Source: Eublepharis macularius (Eukaryota > Chordata > Lepidosauria > Squamata > Eublepharidae). Taken from it: 64,000 bases of DNA. The notes beneath the pieces were generated by a model, which worked only from the letters and a program-made list of their open reading frames with translations, had not been told where the DNA came from and made no database searches. Both the position numbers and the translations under genes were made by a program. The stretch spans positions 13,030,001 through 13,094,000 of the forward strand of contig NC_072805.1 in the NCBI RefSeq assembly GCF_028583425.1, written 5' to 3'. Of the stretch, positions 25,201 through 39,600 are shown piece after piece. How positions within the stretch are numbered: the stretch's first letter is position 1; each line of letters begins with the position of its first letter.

Positions 25201-28200
25201 ATAAACTGTATTGGAACCATCCACATTTAATTTTGGTTGCTCTCAAAGCTGATTGTGCCGTCTTGTGTTCTCTTGCCAGTGGCCGTGTGTTGGCCACTGT
25301 CATCACTGCCCTTTGTTGTGGGTTGTTGGACACATTCTTTCAGTACGTGAAATGTTTACCTGTCATAGTAAAGAAACTACTGATGTTATACATCTTCCCT
25401 TTCCCGTTACTGCTGGCTGACTTAGTGTTAGCAAGCTGTTTGGATTGGGAATAATTTAGGCATGTGCTTTGTTGCAGTGTTTTGCCATGGCTTCCCCCTC
25501 CCCAAAACAATTTCTGTCCAAAGGAAAGAAAATCAACTTGTGAAATAAATTCTGCCTCCATTAGAAATGACCTGTCCGCAATCCTTTCTTTATAGGGGAA
25601 TTCTGTTTCATGAAGGTCCACATCTTTGTGGCTAAGAAGGCCTTGATCAATTTCATTGTGCCTGGAAGGTGAAATTGACTAAAGATTTTAGTGACCACAA
25701 AAGCATTGGTTAGTTTCATCTTCCATCCACTGGGTGAACTCTCTTAATGTTGTGGGGAAAGTGCAGATTTGAGTATGGGAGCTTGAAATGAAATTGGAGA
25801 TGTGCACATTTGGGATCTATATAGATCACAAAGGAAGAGAGAACCCTACATGTGAAGATGGAAGGAGGAAGAAAGAGGTGAAGGCTGCCAAGCTACCCAA
25901 GCTTGAAAGTAAAACACATGGCCTACTTTGGATACTTAAAAAAGAGTCAGTCTTTGATGATCCAGGACATCATAATCAAGCCTGTGTGATCAGCTATTGC
26001 TGGGCTGTCATGCCAAATGTTGCCGTCCCGTAGATGCAAAATTGCTTGTGAGCAAATCCTCCAGGCAATCAGAAGAGATGCAGACGCAACAAAAAATGGG
26101 GCATTCCAAGAAAGATGCATTCAAATATCAGCTGCAAGTTTTTGCAAAGATCTTCGCATTCTTGTTTGCCCAGACCAGAGACATACCACTACCCTAACCA
26201 GATAATCCATCCCAGCTGGTGGCACATGTTCTTCCTCGGTTGGCACAAGGGGTGGGCAGAAATCCTATTAGATATGATGGGTATTGTTCCCATACACACC
26301 CCTCCAGTCCAGGGCTGCTTCCTTCACTTTTCCAGCCAACAGGTTTGGATTCTATGCAGTTCCAGTTAATGACCTCAAAAGGGTAAGTCCTAGAATCCCT
26401 TAGGGTACCAAGAGAGAAGTTTATAGCATTTCCCAGGATTCAGAAGGAAAAGAAACTTTGGAGGATCCTGGCAGCTGTTCTGGCCCCCCTGGACAAAGAA
26501 GCTATACAAGCAGTTACCTTGTCCCAGATGTCATTGGGCTGTCTATCCAATACCCTTGGCAATCTTGAAGAATGAAGATACTGCAGTTCTGGTATTCTCT
26601 AGGGGCTAAATTGCTTCACCTAGAAACCAATAGTGACAGTGGTTGGTAGTAGAGTTTTCTTGCCAACCTCACTGAGTCCTGCCTTACCCATTCCTCTTAA
26701 TATTCATTGCTGATTCCCGAGACTCCCACTTGCAGTACAGAGTCTCACCCTTCAATCTGAGCTTCTCCAGGCTCTGACTTCTGCCAGTGATTGTCCTCCT
26801 ATTCCTGGGTACAAGGTCTCAAGAAACTGACAACCATCGTAGAATCCCTTTGCAGGCACAAGTTCCTAGGAACCAGGGAGAAGATTTTCCTTTTGCTCTT
26901 GTAAGCTTGTCGAGCAACTTGGAATTCTAATGGGCATCCACAAAAATAACAGGATCCTGTCAGAAGGGCAGGAAAACAAAGCAGCTGTTTCGACTGAAGA
27001 TGATAATCCTAGGCTAGCTCATCTGCTTGGGATAGCGGTATCCTGTTTAGTTTTAGGGAGTGTGGCCTTGTGGTCTACTTCAGGGGCTCCTGGTACAATT
27101 TCAGGAGGCAGTTATGAAGCAGTCAGAGCTCAGGGTTGTGATTCTGGAACTGGGAAAGTCCTCTCTCCTCTGGTGGAGCTGCTGGGTCAGGTTATTCATG
27201 TTTCTACTTACCACTGAAGGAACCTTGGAGAATAGTCATCACCACTGTAGTCCGACTGTGCGAGATGTGTTGCCTGGGGTCTGTGTTCGAAGGCTGCTGA
27301 AATCTCAAAGGAAAAGAGAACAAACTGCATGGAATTCTAAGCCATCCACTTAGCAGCGTTGTGGTTGGGAGATGCGGCAAGGGACAGGTATACTGTGGTT
27401 CTCGCCGTCAGTGCCCCACAGCAAAGGCGTGGGTCAGCTGCCAAAGATAAAATAAATCTTCCTCCTCCTTACATGGGTGGTGGAGGACATGCTTATGTCT
27501 CTGAGGATGGAATTTGTGGCCAGGTTCCAAAGCACGATGGCACATTCGCTCAGTCAACAAATAGTCCACTAGGTGGAGAGGTCCCAACACTGGCAGGTAT
27601 TTAACCGATAACCTAAAACATGGGAAAGCCTGCACTCAGGCTTTTGGAAAGGTGCTTAGCCTGCTTCCAAGGTTGAGGACACAAGCCGGAGGGGCCTTAC
27701 CTTGCTCAAGCCCACAAATCTTTTCTTAACTTTTCTACTGCTCTCCAGGATGGTTGAAAATAATCAAGAACAGAAGACACGGGTGATCTCAGATATGCCT
27801 TACTGATTCAGACATGTACAGTTCACAGATGTTCTGAGAACTTGGGGGCTTCAAAGATACGAAATCTACTGAGATGAAGACTTATTTTTTTTTACCATCC
27901 ACAACCAAAAGCCCTCCAGCTGATGGCCTGGAGACTGAATACTTGTGTTGTTGTGATGTGGATGAGTGGAGAGCACAAGAACTGTACTTGCTCAGTGAAT
28001 TTAGGGTGTGGAAGCGTCACCTTTTTGGCATTGATGGCTAAATCTTCCATGTTATTCTGTTGTCATGAAACCGGCCTCTGGCCCACTCTAAAGTCCTCTT
28101 AAAAGCTTGGGTTTTCAGCTTGGTAGCGGCGCTCCTTCCAGTTTCAGACTTCCCCCTTCACCTCCCTGGAGCAGAGCTTGCCTGAAGGAGGACAACGCAG

Positions 28201-30527
28201 GTTTCACTCGCCACAGCCCAGAGCTGCAGGGCCTGTTGTGCCAGTCTGCTCTGAAGAATGGGCTTTCTCACTCTAAATCCCCAGGGGCTTTTCTCCACGT
28301 GATACAGATTTCAAGTACAGTAACAAAAGCTTTTGCCAGCGTGAGTGGCTGTCCTAATCCAGTTAGACTTTGATTTTTGCCTGCTTGGATTTCATCCTGT
28401 GGAGTTCCCAGCTTTCTTCTTGCCAAGGCTGAAATTTGGGACTTGGACATATAAAAAAGGAGAACAAGGGCGAGAGTAATGACCTGTGACTCCTTCCCTC
28501 CTGCTTGTCCCCACACGCAAGCCTTGTGTACGGATAAAAAGTTTGCAGTTAGCTGTGTTGATCTTCACACTCCTTGGCTCGAGGATGGCGTGTGGGTGAG
28601 CCATGTTGGCAGTGTAGCTGAGCTGTCCTCCGTGAGGCAAGCAAATTTAATGTCTTTCTGTGATTCCAAAAAGGGACTTTAGATTCCTAACACGCCATAG
28701 GTACTAATAGCATGCATATCCCACCCCTTACTGTTGTTAGTTTGCGCAACTCATTTTCGTTTTTGCAGGTCTGTGATGGTAATCAATTGATTGATACTTC
28801 ATTTCAACCTCATTAGATTGATGTATTTTATTTTCTTCATTTATACCCTACCTTTCTCTCCAGCCATAGATCCAAAGGAGTTAGCTGTGTTAGTCTGGAG
28901 TTGCAAAATAGTAAAGAGTCCGGCAGCACCTTTAAGACTAACCAACTTTATTGTAGCATAACCTTTTGAGAACCATAGCTCTCTTCGTCAGATGCAACTT
29001 TATTGTGGCATAACCTTTCGAGAACCACAGCTCTCTTCGACGATGCATCCGACTAAGAGAGCTGTGGTTCTCGAAAGCTTATGCTACAATAAAGTTGGTT
29101 AGTCTTAAAGATGCTACTGGACTCTTTACTATTTCTCTCCCGTGGGGATGCGAAGCAGCATACATCATTGTCTTAGTGGTAGAGCCTCTGGTTTGCATGC
29201 AGAATTTCCTAGGTTCAAAGAACTGAGTAAGAGGTAGCGTGAAAGACCTTAACCTGAGACTGGAGAGCTGCTGCCTGTCAGAGTTGACGATACTGACCTT
29301 GATGAACCAGTGGTCTGACGTGCTATAAGGCAGCGTATTGTGTTCAGTAGGGGTGAGGACACTTTTAAGTTGGAGGAAGGCTCCTTAGGTTGGAGAAAGG
29401 CTTCAGACTGGAGCCAAAAGGAAAGGTGTGCTATAAATATTTTAATAAATACATAAGTAAACTGTGCTCAGTGTAGGATGGGGTAGGATGCACCCCGTGG
29501 TCTTACAGCCTACCTAGCTCCAGGGCAGCACAGGGGCTGAAGGAAGCACACATTCCCTCCCCACGTGTGCCGCTGCTGCCTGGAACAAGTGGAGCAGATA
29601 GAGAGCAGGGACTGCCCTGCTTGTGCTGCTGTGGCCATCTCTAAGGTGAGTCTTGGAGCCTGTCAGCCGCGGCACGAGTGGAGGTACGCCTCCTCTTATG
29701 CTACCTACATCGTCATCTTCCAGTGTGATAATAGCCGTAGAGCTGTCTTATGTAAAGCCTTCGTATTATATGTACTGAGTGTGTAAAAACTTGCCTTATA
29801 AAAGTATTTCCCTGTTTGCATTGTTCACCTTTTGTGGTATGGGCTTCCGTGAGACATCCGGATGCTTAATTTTGTATCGCCATTGTTTAATTGTTTCCCT
29901 TTGGCAGGATGGGAGCTTCTTTGTTTCAGGCTTCTAGAACCCTGTGCTAAAGGAAACCTAAATTCTGCAACCAGAAAACCCAAATCTGATATGGGGAAAT
30001 GTAGGCAGAGGCCATTATCTTTCTGTGTTAAGCTCTGGAGAGGGAAGAACAGAATAACATGCCTGGGAAACTGCGGGTGGCAGGGGATCCACAGAGAAGG
30101 TGTGTTGGGTATAGGATCCAAACTCACCCCTAGCTGTTGAGGGGCTCACCTCATTGATTCTAGCTTTGTGCTTTTGATGGGGTAACTCCCCCCCGCCTAC
30201 ATTTTCAAAAGGCATTTCAAACATGGCATGAAGGAAAAAGAGAACCCATAATCATGCTTGTATGTGTGACTGCCCTTTAAGTATATATGCGCTTCTCCAA
30301 AGTTGTGAAGGCTTCACATGTTCTCCTGCAGCTGATGCAAGGATACTTGGGAGGGAAAGGGTTGGAAGCAGCTCTCTGGAAGTTGGCTGAGTGCGAGAAT
30401 GACTCACTGCAGCAGCGAAGGCCTGCATCTTTCTGTGTAGGAAAGGGTTCATCTGCAGCTTCTGTGAAGCCCCCAAGGCTCCTGCTTCTGGTTTTCTTGA
30501 ACAAAAGAGCATGTGATTGGAACAGGA

Positions 30528-30614
<87 letters not shown>

Positions 30615-33600
30615 AGTCAGGGAAGTCTCTTGCACGCAGGCTGACTGTGGTGCTTTCCATGGTCATAGATCCAGAGGAGTTAGCCCTGTTAGTCTGTAGT
30701 AGCAAAATGCATCTGACTAAGAGAGCTGTGGTTCTCGAAAGCTTATGCTACAATAAAGTTGGTTAGTCTTTGAGGTTCTACTGGACTCTTTACTACACAG
30801 GCCGGTTCTCTTGCCCATAGCCCCTAAATTTCCGGAAGGCTCACGCAGGAAAAATCCCCCTGTCATTTGGCACTCCTGTTAAGCAGCTGTTTGCTGCTTT
30901 GGGGCATCATCTACTCAGAACTGATCTGAAGCAGGGATGCCTTTTACAAAACAGCCCTGGTGGCTGTGAAATTTCTGGTTGAGAGACCAAAGGGCAAAGG
31001 TCAACATTCCCTTTCTCCCCTGGCCAAAAAGGGCAGTTAAATTGTCACAGGAAGATTGATTGGGATCTCTTTGGGGGAGGGGGCTGGAACAAGTTTACTT
31101 TTCACAGCTCACAGTCACTTGGGGGTCTGCCAAAATTGGGGCTCGCATTCTTGGCCCTGGCACCATCTTGCCTGGGTTGCTTCCTGCTCCTCTCTTGAGC
31201 TGTGTATTAAAAGAGAAATGAATTAAAGGAGCTCCTTGACATGTCAGAAAAAGAATTCATCGCCCGCCATTGCATTCAAGTCCCAGCCCAGGCAGCCTTC
31301 CCGTGAGATGAATTGCCTCGTTCCTTCCCTCAGTGATGTGCCTGGGTTCCTAAGCTGCCCTTCAGCCTCAGATGGCAGGCGATTGCCACTAGGGGGCAGC
31401 TGAGGCCACAGCAGCCTCTCCATTTCATATCTGACTCCCAGTTAGTGTAGGAATCTGTACCAAAACGTCCCACTTTCTGCAGCGGCACTGTGTTGCCTCC
31501 CTGTTCGTCAGCATGGGTCATGATAGCCCTGGGACTTGCTTGTGTGTAGGTCCTGCACAGAACTGAACAGGCTGCAGCCCCATCCTCGTAGGCTTCCCGC
31601 TTCCTAATCAGCGTTTTGGAGCCAGTGTTCCAACTGCTTTCCAATCAGCATCTACAACCCTCCCCTGCCCCACCCAACTTTGCAGGGGTTGGTGACATAC
31701 ACATGTCTCGCTACTTCCAAATGTAAGGAAACCCTTTTCCTTAGTTGTGCTCTTTGTCCGTGAAAGGAAGTGAGAAGTAAACAGTGGCTCCTTTTTTGTA
31801 CAGAGAAGGGACTTGTAGCTTCTCTCTGTGTCACACGTCTCCCCAGATATTGGAAACAAGCCATAGACCGGCTTCCCTTCCTTTAATTCTCTGCCTCTTG
31901 ACAGCTCCACATCTACAGAAGGTGGCAGAGAAGCCCAGCAGGTTGACTCATGGGCTTGCCCTGAAACTTGGGCCATCAAAAGCAGGGAGTGATGGAACAG
32001 GTGGAGTGATGGACTAGGCCAGAGTGCCTGATGGACTGGTGTGGTAGGAATCACGGCTGGTGTCCCTGCGCTGTGCATTTGTAGTAGAAGTGAGGGAGCT
32101 CTCTGGGAGTGTGAGCAAAACGGCACAAGGAAGAAAGGTTGGAGGAAAGCTTTGCACAACACTGTGTTATGGAGGAAGTGGCTGGGGGGAAAACGTGGGT
32201 TCAGATTTCCATCTTCTCTGGCGAGTCTTGTATAGGCTCTCTCAGCCTAATCCACCTCACAAGGTTGTTGTGAGGAGGGCCACAGGTACAGTCCCAAGCC
32301 AAAGAAGGATAACTAAAGATGTAACACTTCTGGAAAATTTCAAAATCATAGGGAGATCTTTTTTTTTCTGTTCTTTGGTGAAGCCTGAAATTTTGGGAAA
32401 ATTGGGAAAAAAAACCCTTATCAAACCTAACATCCTTTACTGCTTTAACAACATGATAATTGCTGTGTTGTTGAAGGAGGGGCCGTGGCTCAGTGTGAGA
32501 GCATCTGCCTGGCATGCAGAAGGTCCCAGCTTCGGTTCCTGGCATCTCCAGCTAAAAGGATCAGGTGCTGGAGGACGTGAAAACCCCCGGAGAGCCACTG
32601 CCAGTTGGAGCAAACAGTACTGACCTTGTATTGTCGAAGGCTTTCACAGCCGGAGAACGATGGTTGTTGTGGGTTTTCCGGGCTGTATTGCCATGGTCTT
32701 GGCATTGTAGTTCCTGACGTTTCACCAGCAGCTGTGGCTGGCATCTTCAGAGGTGTAGCACCAAAAGACAGGGATCTCTCAGTGTCAGAGATCTCTCAGT
32801 GTCTCAGTGACACTGAGAGATCTCTGTCTTTCAGTGCTACACCTCTGAAGATGCCAGTCACAGCTGCTGGCGAAACTACAATGCCAAGACCACGGCTATA
32901 CAGCCCGGAAAACCCACAACAACCATCATAATACTGACCTTGATGGACCAATGGCAGTATAAGGCAGCCTCGTACATGTACAAAATGCATGTTTCATCAT
33001 TTAGGCAGTATACGAGAATGTACCATTTAGCTCCCACACAGTTTAAAAGTGGGGATGCTCTAATTTTCTGCCAGCAAAATTGCAAGCACAGCCAATACTG
33101 GAGAGAGGACGCTGCAGACTGCTGCACTCGCTCTAGCTCAGCAACGATGTCTTGATTTTGCCAAGTGAAAGACGGGAAAAAATAAAATTAGAAAATGTAA
33201 TAAACAGATTTTGGAGTAAACAAAAGGAAGTGTGTTTGGATAGAAACTGTCTTGTATAGACATAATGGGACTACCAGCACTTTTGGATATTGACTTAAAA
33301 TTTTAACACTGAAGACACAGAACTCTTCATTTGCGAATTATATGTGGTGGAAAGTGCTGTCAAGTGGAGGTTAACTTATGGTGGCCAAAAGGCGAATAGA
33401 GGTGGTTTGTCATTGTCTGCCTCAGAATGTGACCCTGGGCTTCCTAGTTAGTCTCCCATCCAAGCACTAGCCAGGGCAACCCTACGTAGCTTCCAAGATC
33501 TGATGAGATAGGGCTTGTCTGGGTCATCCAGGTCCATATGCATGCATACGTGTGTGTATGTATGTATATGCTGTACTGTTATAATGTTATAGCATATAAA

Positions 33601-36600
33601 TTGTGGATAAACAATAGCCATGTTTTAGCAATAAACTTATCTGTGAAAATATGCCACATATGCCCACTTTGCATACACAGGAATTATTATTATCTAATGC
33701 TGTAGATTGTTTTACACCTTTATATTCCACATATTGAGTAAGTAAAACCTTTATTAAAAAGCATTCCAAAGGAAGAAAAAATCTCAGGAGATTTTTGTAG
33801 TGGTCCCCAAATCTTCAGTTTTTCTGTTTGGAAAAACGGAGGCGGGTATGAAGGCGGGGGGTAATGGAGAGCAAATTTTTAAAAATATTTTCAGTTTTAT
33901 TCCGGGCCTTCACGTCTCTCAAGGTATAGCTTAGCAAGTTGTTAAACCAAAAGCCTCAGTCTGTATTAGGAGATAAGAATTCTGGTGTGCAGCAGGAAAA
34001 AATCCATGGTGACAAGTGAACACGGTCAGCAAGCTGAATTACGCCAGCAGTGGAGGATGCCTGAATGGAAGAGAGAGAAACCAGATGATGATGCAAAGCA
34101 AAAAAAAAAAAAGGTGAAGAAAGGGCAGAGCTTAAGGGTAATTTAAGATGGTTAGGTAAGAGCTCCAGTCTGGGATCTGCATCACTCTGCTTCATGGGCT
34201 TGACTGGGGTTCTGGAGGGAAGGGGGCCAGAGGTGTAGAGCTGAGCTGTTAAGTCTCAGCACTGGGTAGCAGAGATTTCAGTCTTTAAAGTGATAAATGT
34301 GTCTCATTTGCAACTCTTTATTTCTCCACTTGCTGTTGTGCTGTACTTTTTAACTTCATTTATGTTCGGCTTTCTCCCTAAACGGGACCCAGAATGGCTT
34401 GTCACATCGTTTTCACCTCCCCCACTTCATCTTTATAACCACCTTGTGAGGAAGATCAGGCCAAGAGATTGTGAGAGGCACAGTGGCACAGTGTGGGTTC
34501 ATTCCTGGTTGTCCAAGATCATGGTGCAGCAGTCTAAATGCCATGCCGTGCCAGCTTCGCTTTTGGTTATTTTCAAAATGATGAAAATGACTGTAGAACT
34601 TAATTGAACAGACTGAGCAGTTTAGAATCACTGTCTTGACTAGAAGGCCTGGCAGAATAAGAATATTTCTTCCTGACTCCAGAAGGCAAGGACTGAGCTG
34701 AATATGGGAGGGTGTTTGCCCTACATTGGGGCAACCACTGAAAAGCCCTTGCTCCCAGCTCAAGCTTAGCTTCAGTCCACAAAGATCTGATCTGATGTTA
34801 AAAGGGTGGGAGAGATGCTCCCTTAGACATCTTGGGTGTAGATCTTTAGGCAAAGGTGGTAGAAAAGGGGGCTCTTAAACTGTAAAGAACCCGGGGGCTG
34901 TAGAGTTCTGTCCCCCTCGGTTGCCTCTCCAGTTTTTGCAGGCTGCGGTTCCACCAAGAATGTTGGGAGCATCATTCTTCAAGTTTAGAGACTCCCCTCT
35001 CGGAAGAAAAATTGTCCCGTTAGCTCACTGTGAGTTTTGTTCTCCACAGTTTTGTGAGGGAAGGGGGAAGAAATTGTGATGGGCGTGACTGTCCAGCCAC
35101 CTGTTCCCTGGTCGCACGTGCACCCACTCGGATATGAACATTTCTCTGTGTGTGTGTAGCAGAGGCAGAGGTGTCAAGAAGACAGCAGTGAAGTGTTTTG
35201 ACGCCTCTCCATGTTTCCATGCTGAGTTTCCGACCACGCAGCCAGCCCTCTACTAATTCTTCGACAAACGCCAGGCACTAGAGAGCACCAGCAGAATGGG
35301 AGTGGGTGGGGAATGAATGGAGCTGAAACTGCTGTGGAATCACAATTCAGATCTTTCTTTTGATGGGAGTCACATGCTCTTCTCATTCAGGCCTGAAGAT
35401 AAGCATGTTTTGGACGTAAAGGAGTCAAAGTCTTTCAGTTTTTCAGCTTTCAGGAGCAGGAATTTGCTTCATCTCCCTGGTAGATCTTCCCTTTATTCTC
35501 CTACCTCTTATTCTGTGCCTGCCATGTCTGTGCCCCATCCATGCCGTTATTTGGTGCTGACCTGTTACTCTGAACCAGTGTTTAATGCTTTATCTTGATG
35601 TCATATTGCCAGTGCCATAACTGCTTTGCTTTCACAGGCTTACTGAAGCTGCAAGTGTCTTATCTAACGGCTTTGGGAGCTCTCCGTGCTTCTGACCTTG
35701 TATACTGCTCGCTCCCATGAATTACCGTGTTTCAACTTTAATCTCCTGCTTTCTCACTGTCTAGACTTGATAGTTAAAATATGTGAGAAGTTCTCAGGAC
35801 GGGTTCGCGCCAAAAGTCCTGTTTTACTGATGGGAGGGGGAAGGAGTGAATGTGGGTGTTAAGAGGAAGGGTTTTCCCACATATTGCCATTCCTGTCAAC
35901 CTGTTTTTACTGCTTAGTTGCTTACCTTGCTTCTGAGTAATCCTATGGACATATCTGTGGAAATGATCTGATTCCTGAATAAAACCTTTAAAGCAAGAGC
36001 CTGGATTCTTTCTGTGATGGCACAGGGGCCTATCTGCCATAGCCTGACACCCCCCCATAATGCTGTCCAGAATGTCCATAAGCCCGCTTGCCTCTTCCTT
36101 ATCCCTAAGTGAAAAACTGTTTGGAAGCTGATTCACATGCTCACAGTACAGAATTCAGCACCCAATGCCAGTGCCTTCAAGTGTGCTGAGTATGATCCTG
36201 GGGAAACATAAAATTCCTGGTCTGTTGCCCCTTGGTAACCTCTTCCATTTTTGCAGGGCGTACTTCTAAAATGCTGAGGCGAATTGCACTTGAACGGATG
36301 CGGGAAAGGAAACCCAGAAGAGAGGGGGGCTGCCCTTTAGAAACACTGTAACAGCCTCCATGTGAGCTGGTGAAGTGAACATTGGACCGATTCAACTAGA
36401 ACGTGATGCACATTGCATTGACCTAGTTATGTATAGTGCAGGAAATCTCTTGTTTTGTTGTTTATTTTTGCAAAGCATATTAGGGGAGAGTAAAAGAAGC
36501 CGGAAGATGTTCATTATCAGAAAGCTGCTTGTTGTCTTGAAATGATTTTCTAGCTAGGCCAGTGCCATATGGAAGGGTGAGCCATATTTTTCCACTGGCA

Positions 36601-39600
36601 AATTGCAGTAAATAGCTTCCCAGTGTAAAACCGTGCAGCTTTTAATCAAAAGAATGCAGCTTCCTCGCTCTTGTTAAAGATAAACATCTGGAAGCACATG
36701 CTGGCTAGCTGGGCTTGGAGAAGTGCCTGCAGCCATTGGAGTCTTTGTACTAACCCCTCCCGCCTGTCATTTTTCCATAAGACATGTCTATCCTATTGCA
36801 TTGTCTGGCACAAACTTAATACAAATTCCCCAGTTTTGTGCTGCTTGTGCCACAGCTAGAGCCACATATTTATTTTCCAATAAATATGTGGACCAGTTTG
36901 TATCCTTTTACTCAGTCACGGGGAACCTCTTTGTGCAGCTTCTGTTATCCCAGCTCACTGTGAACCGTGGCAGAAGTGGAAGAAGCCTCATCTAGTTTTC
37001 TTGTTACTTTGAGCCTCGTCTCTCAATGCAGCCTGGCCTCTCCACTGGAGAGTCTGTGCCCAGCTGCTGTGCTGGCTCTTAACACCCGGGCTCTGCAGTG
37101 CCTTTCCGAGCTGGCCGCCCTTTCCTGGTTGCGCCCCCTACCCACCAGGGAGGCCTCCTTATTTGCTCTGGTGGTGGGGAGCCCTTCATTGCTCTTGGTC
37201 GGTTCGTGTCCAATAACAGGAGCTCAAATGGCTGCTGCCCTGGAATGATGGGACTCAGCTGATGCTCCTTTCTGGCACCTGGCCAGTTGCCATGGTAACA
37301 CTCTGGCATTTGTGCTCTGCCAGGATATTGCTTTTCTTACACCCTTCCAGTTTCATTCTTTTGGTTGCACAAAAGAGAGAGAGAGACGGAGAGAAGCGGC
37401 CTGAAATTTGTTCAGTGGCAAGATGCAGGACGAATGTAAAGCACTCTGTCTCCCCCCTCTTTCCCCCCACCCTGGTTGGTTCCCTCTGCGACAGGGTTGT
37501 ACTGTTTAAAGCTTATATGAAGCTGCCTTTTACCAAGTTGGTTCGTCTTGCGCAATACAAGCAACTTTGACAGGCAGCTGCTCGCTGGAGCCATGGGCAG
37601 GAAAATGTTTTTCCCTCTGATTCTTTGAACGACAGGTGCAGGGGTTGAGCCCCAGGACCTTTGGCAAGGCATGCAGGTGCTCTGCCAGTGAGTCATAGTC
37701 ATCTTTACCCAGAATCTGCTCTTGCACAGTTCCTGCTTTGCAGAGTTAGAAGGAGAGTCCAAGTAATCCGAAATCCTATCATTGAAGGGGATATGCATTG
37801 AAAACCAGTCCGCCTGCCCTCCACTTGCTGCTGCCATCCCTTCCGATGCAGCCAAGAAGGGGTGTGTGCAGCAAATGTTGGTACTGTTGTTACCTGCTGC
37901 CCACACTCAGCTCTGGCTCCGGTTTCAGTCTAGGCTATGGCAGGTGGCTCCAAAGCTGTGTAAACTGAGATGGGTCCAAGTGCAAGTCGCTGAGGGGAAA
38001 CCTCACAACAGAGGTGTCTCCTTTCCGTTCATGGCACCCTGATATAATGCACTGTCAGCAGCTAATGCAAGGGAGCCAGGCTGAAAAGTCCTTGGTCACC
38101 TCCCTTACATCTCCGAGCATGAGACAGGCTGCATGGCTGCAGTGACTCCCCGGGCTTTTTCATGCTTGCTCTTGAAATCCACTTGAGTCAACATCCCATT
38201 TGCCCAGGGGAAAGTCTCAAAGCAAGTCACTTGTTTAAAACAGTCCCCATGAATGTGCCCAGCTCTGTTTTGGAAGCTCGTGATTTTGTTTGCTTGCTTG
38301 TTTAGATTTATGTTCCGCTTGCCCTGCAAGGAGGCTCAGAGTGGATTACAACCAGAAAGTATACAATCAAGCAGGTAGCCTAAAAATAAAAAACCAGTAG
38401 TATAAAATCCATTTAAACAGCAGGACACATATTGCACTACCCTCTCCTATCACAAATCTGTGGGACAGGGCGTCCAATTGATAAAGGCAGCAAAAGCAGA
38501 GGGGCATACGCCCGCCCCCCCCCCCCCCCCCCGTGGCAGAAGGCCAGTTGAGTGGCTCGCCCACCTCAGCCCCCATACGCCTGGCGGAACATCTCTGTTT
38601 TACAGGCCCGGCGGAAGGATAACAAATCCTGCTGGGCCCGGGCCTCCTCAGAGTTCCACCAGGTTGGGGCCAGGACCGAGAAAGCCCTGGTCCTAGCTGA
38701 GGCAAGGTTAACCTCCTTGGTGCCCAGGATCCCCGGGAGGTGTCTGTTCGCTAAGCGGAGCACCCTCCGGGAGACGTATGGCGAGAGGCGGCCCCGCAGG
38801 TATGCCGGCTGCTGCCTGAGTATTGGCAGGTCCCCGTTTCCCTTGTCTCTGCAGGCTCCTTGCACCTGTCCTTCATGAGGTCGCTCGTTTGCGTGTGTGC
38901 TCGTTTTCCCTCTTGCCGCCACGATACTTCTTTGATTGGGGCCAGCACCGGTGGTTTGTTTCTGTGAGATGGTTTGCCTCGCTGTGCTGTTACTGGCAGC
39001 TTGTGTGTGCTTCCACGGTGCAAGTTGGTGAAATTCTGTCACCCTGACAAGTCCAATGTGTCATGGAGGCTGGCCCTGGGGACCAGATGACCCAGGAGGC
39101 AGCTAGCAAGCGCATCACCATGAGAGAGTTGTATCAGCAGCAGCCTAATACATTTGACTAGCATTTTCTTTGCTTTACTTTACTTTACTTTATTTGGTAT
39201 ATAGCCTGCCCTCCCTGCAAGCAGGCTCAGGACAGGGTACAACATTCATAAAATACATCATTATATAAATACAATTAAAATCATATCATAAAATCATAAC
39301 TCAGATGGCCTATTGCACATGCCTGCCCTCAAATACAAAGAGGGAGACACCCAGACGGACGGGATGTCATTGGATAGGAGAAGGCGACGGGAGGCTCAAA
39401 GATGGTCCTCTAATATGGGCCTCAACCATACGCCCGGCAGAACATCTAATAGCTCTGGGGGAGGGATTTTAGCTTAGGGGTAGAGCAGGTGCTTTGTGCA
39501 CAGAAGGAACCTCAGTTCAACCTCCCATGCTATTCATTCTGCGTGTAAAACCCTTTGGGGAAATCCTTTGTGGGTTTGGAGCTGGGTGTCATCAATATGA

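Larger units (their letters stand above)
32475..32985 (+). repeat. tRNA-derived SINE split by a PLE foldback
   Basis: Head ggggccgtggctcagtgtga, tggcatgcagaaggtccc and a B-box-like ttcggttcc, then the body to 32628. The tail 'tactgaccttgatggacca' ... ataaggcagc resumes at 32932. The interruption is the 303-bp element 32629-32931. Confidence 0.75.

Noticed and set aside
29168-29350. tRNA gene
   Set aside because: A and B boxes are present, but no cloverleaf closes and a SINE body follows; the same holds for the other tRNA-like heads.
30287-30766. Open frame crossing the TG/AG microsatellite
   Set aside because: Its length comes from the dinucleotide repeats, and it runs into a Penelope-like copy.
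31608-32162. 184-codon - strand open frame in intron 12
   Set aside because: No recognisable domain, no splice context and composition like surrounding intron.
33349-33534. 5S rRNA gene
   Set aside because: Only the internal part matches 5S, and a SINE body is attached.
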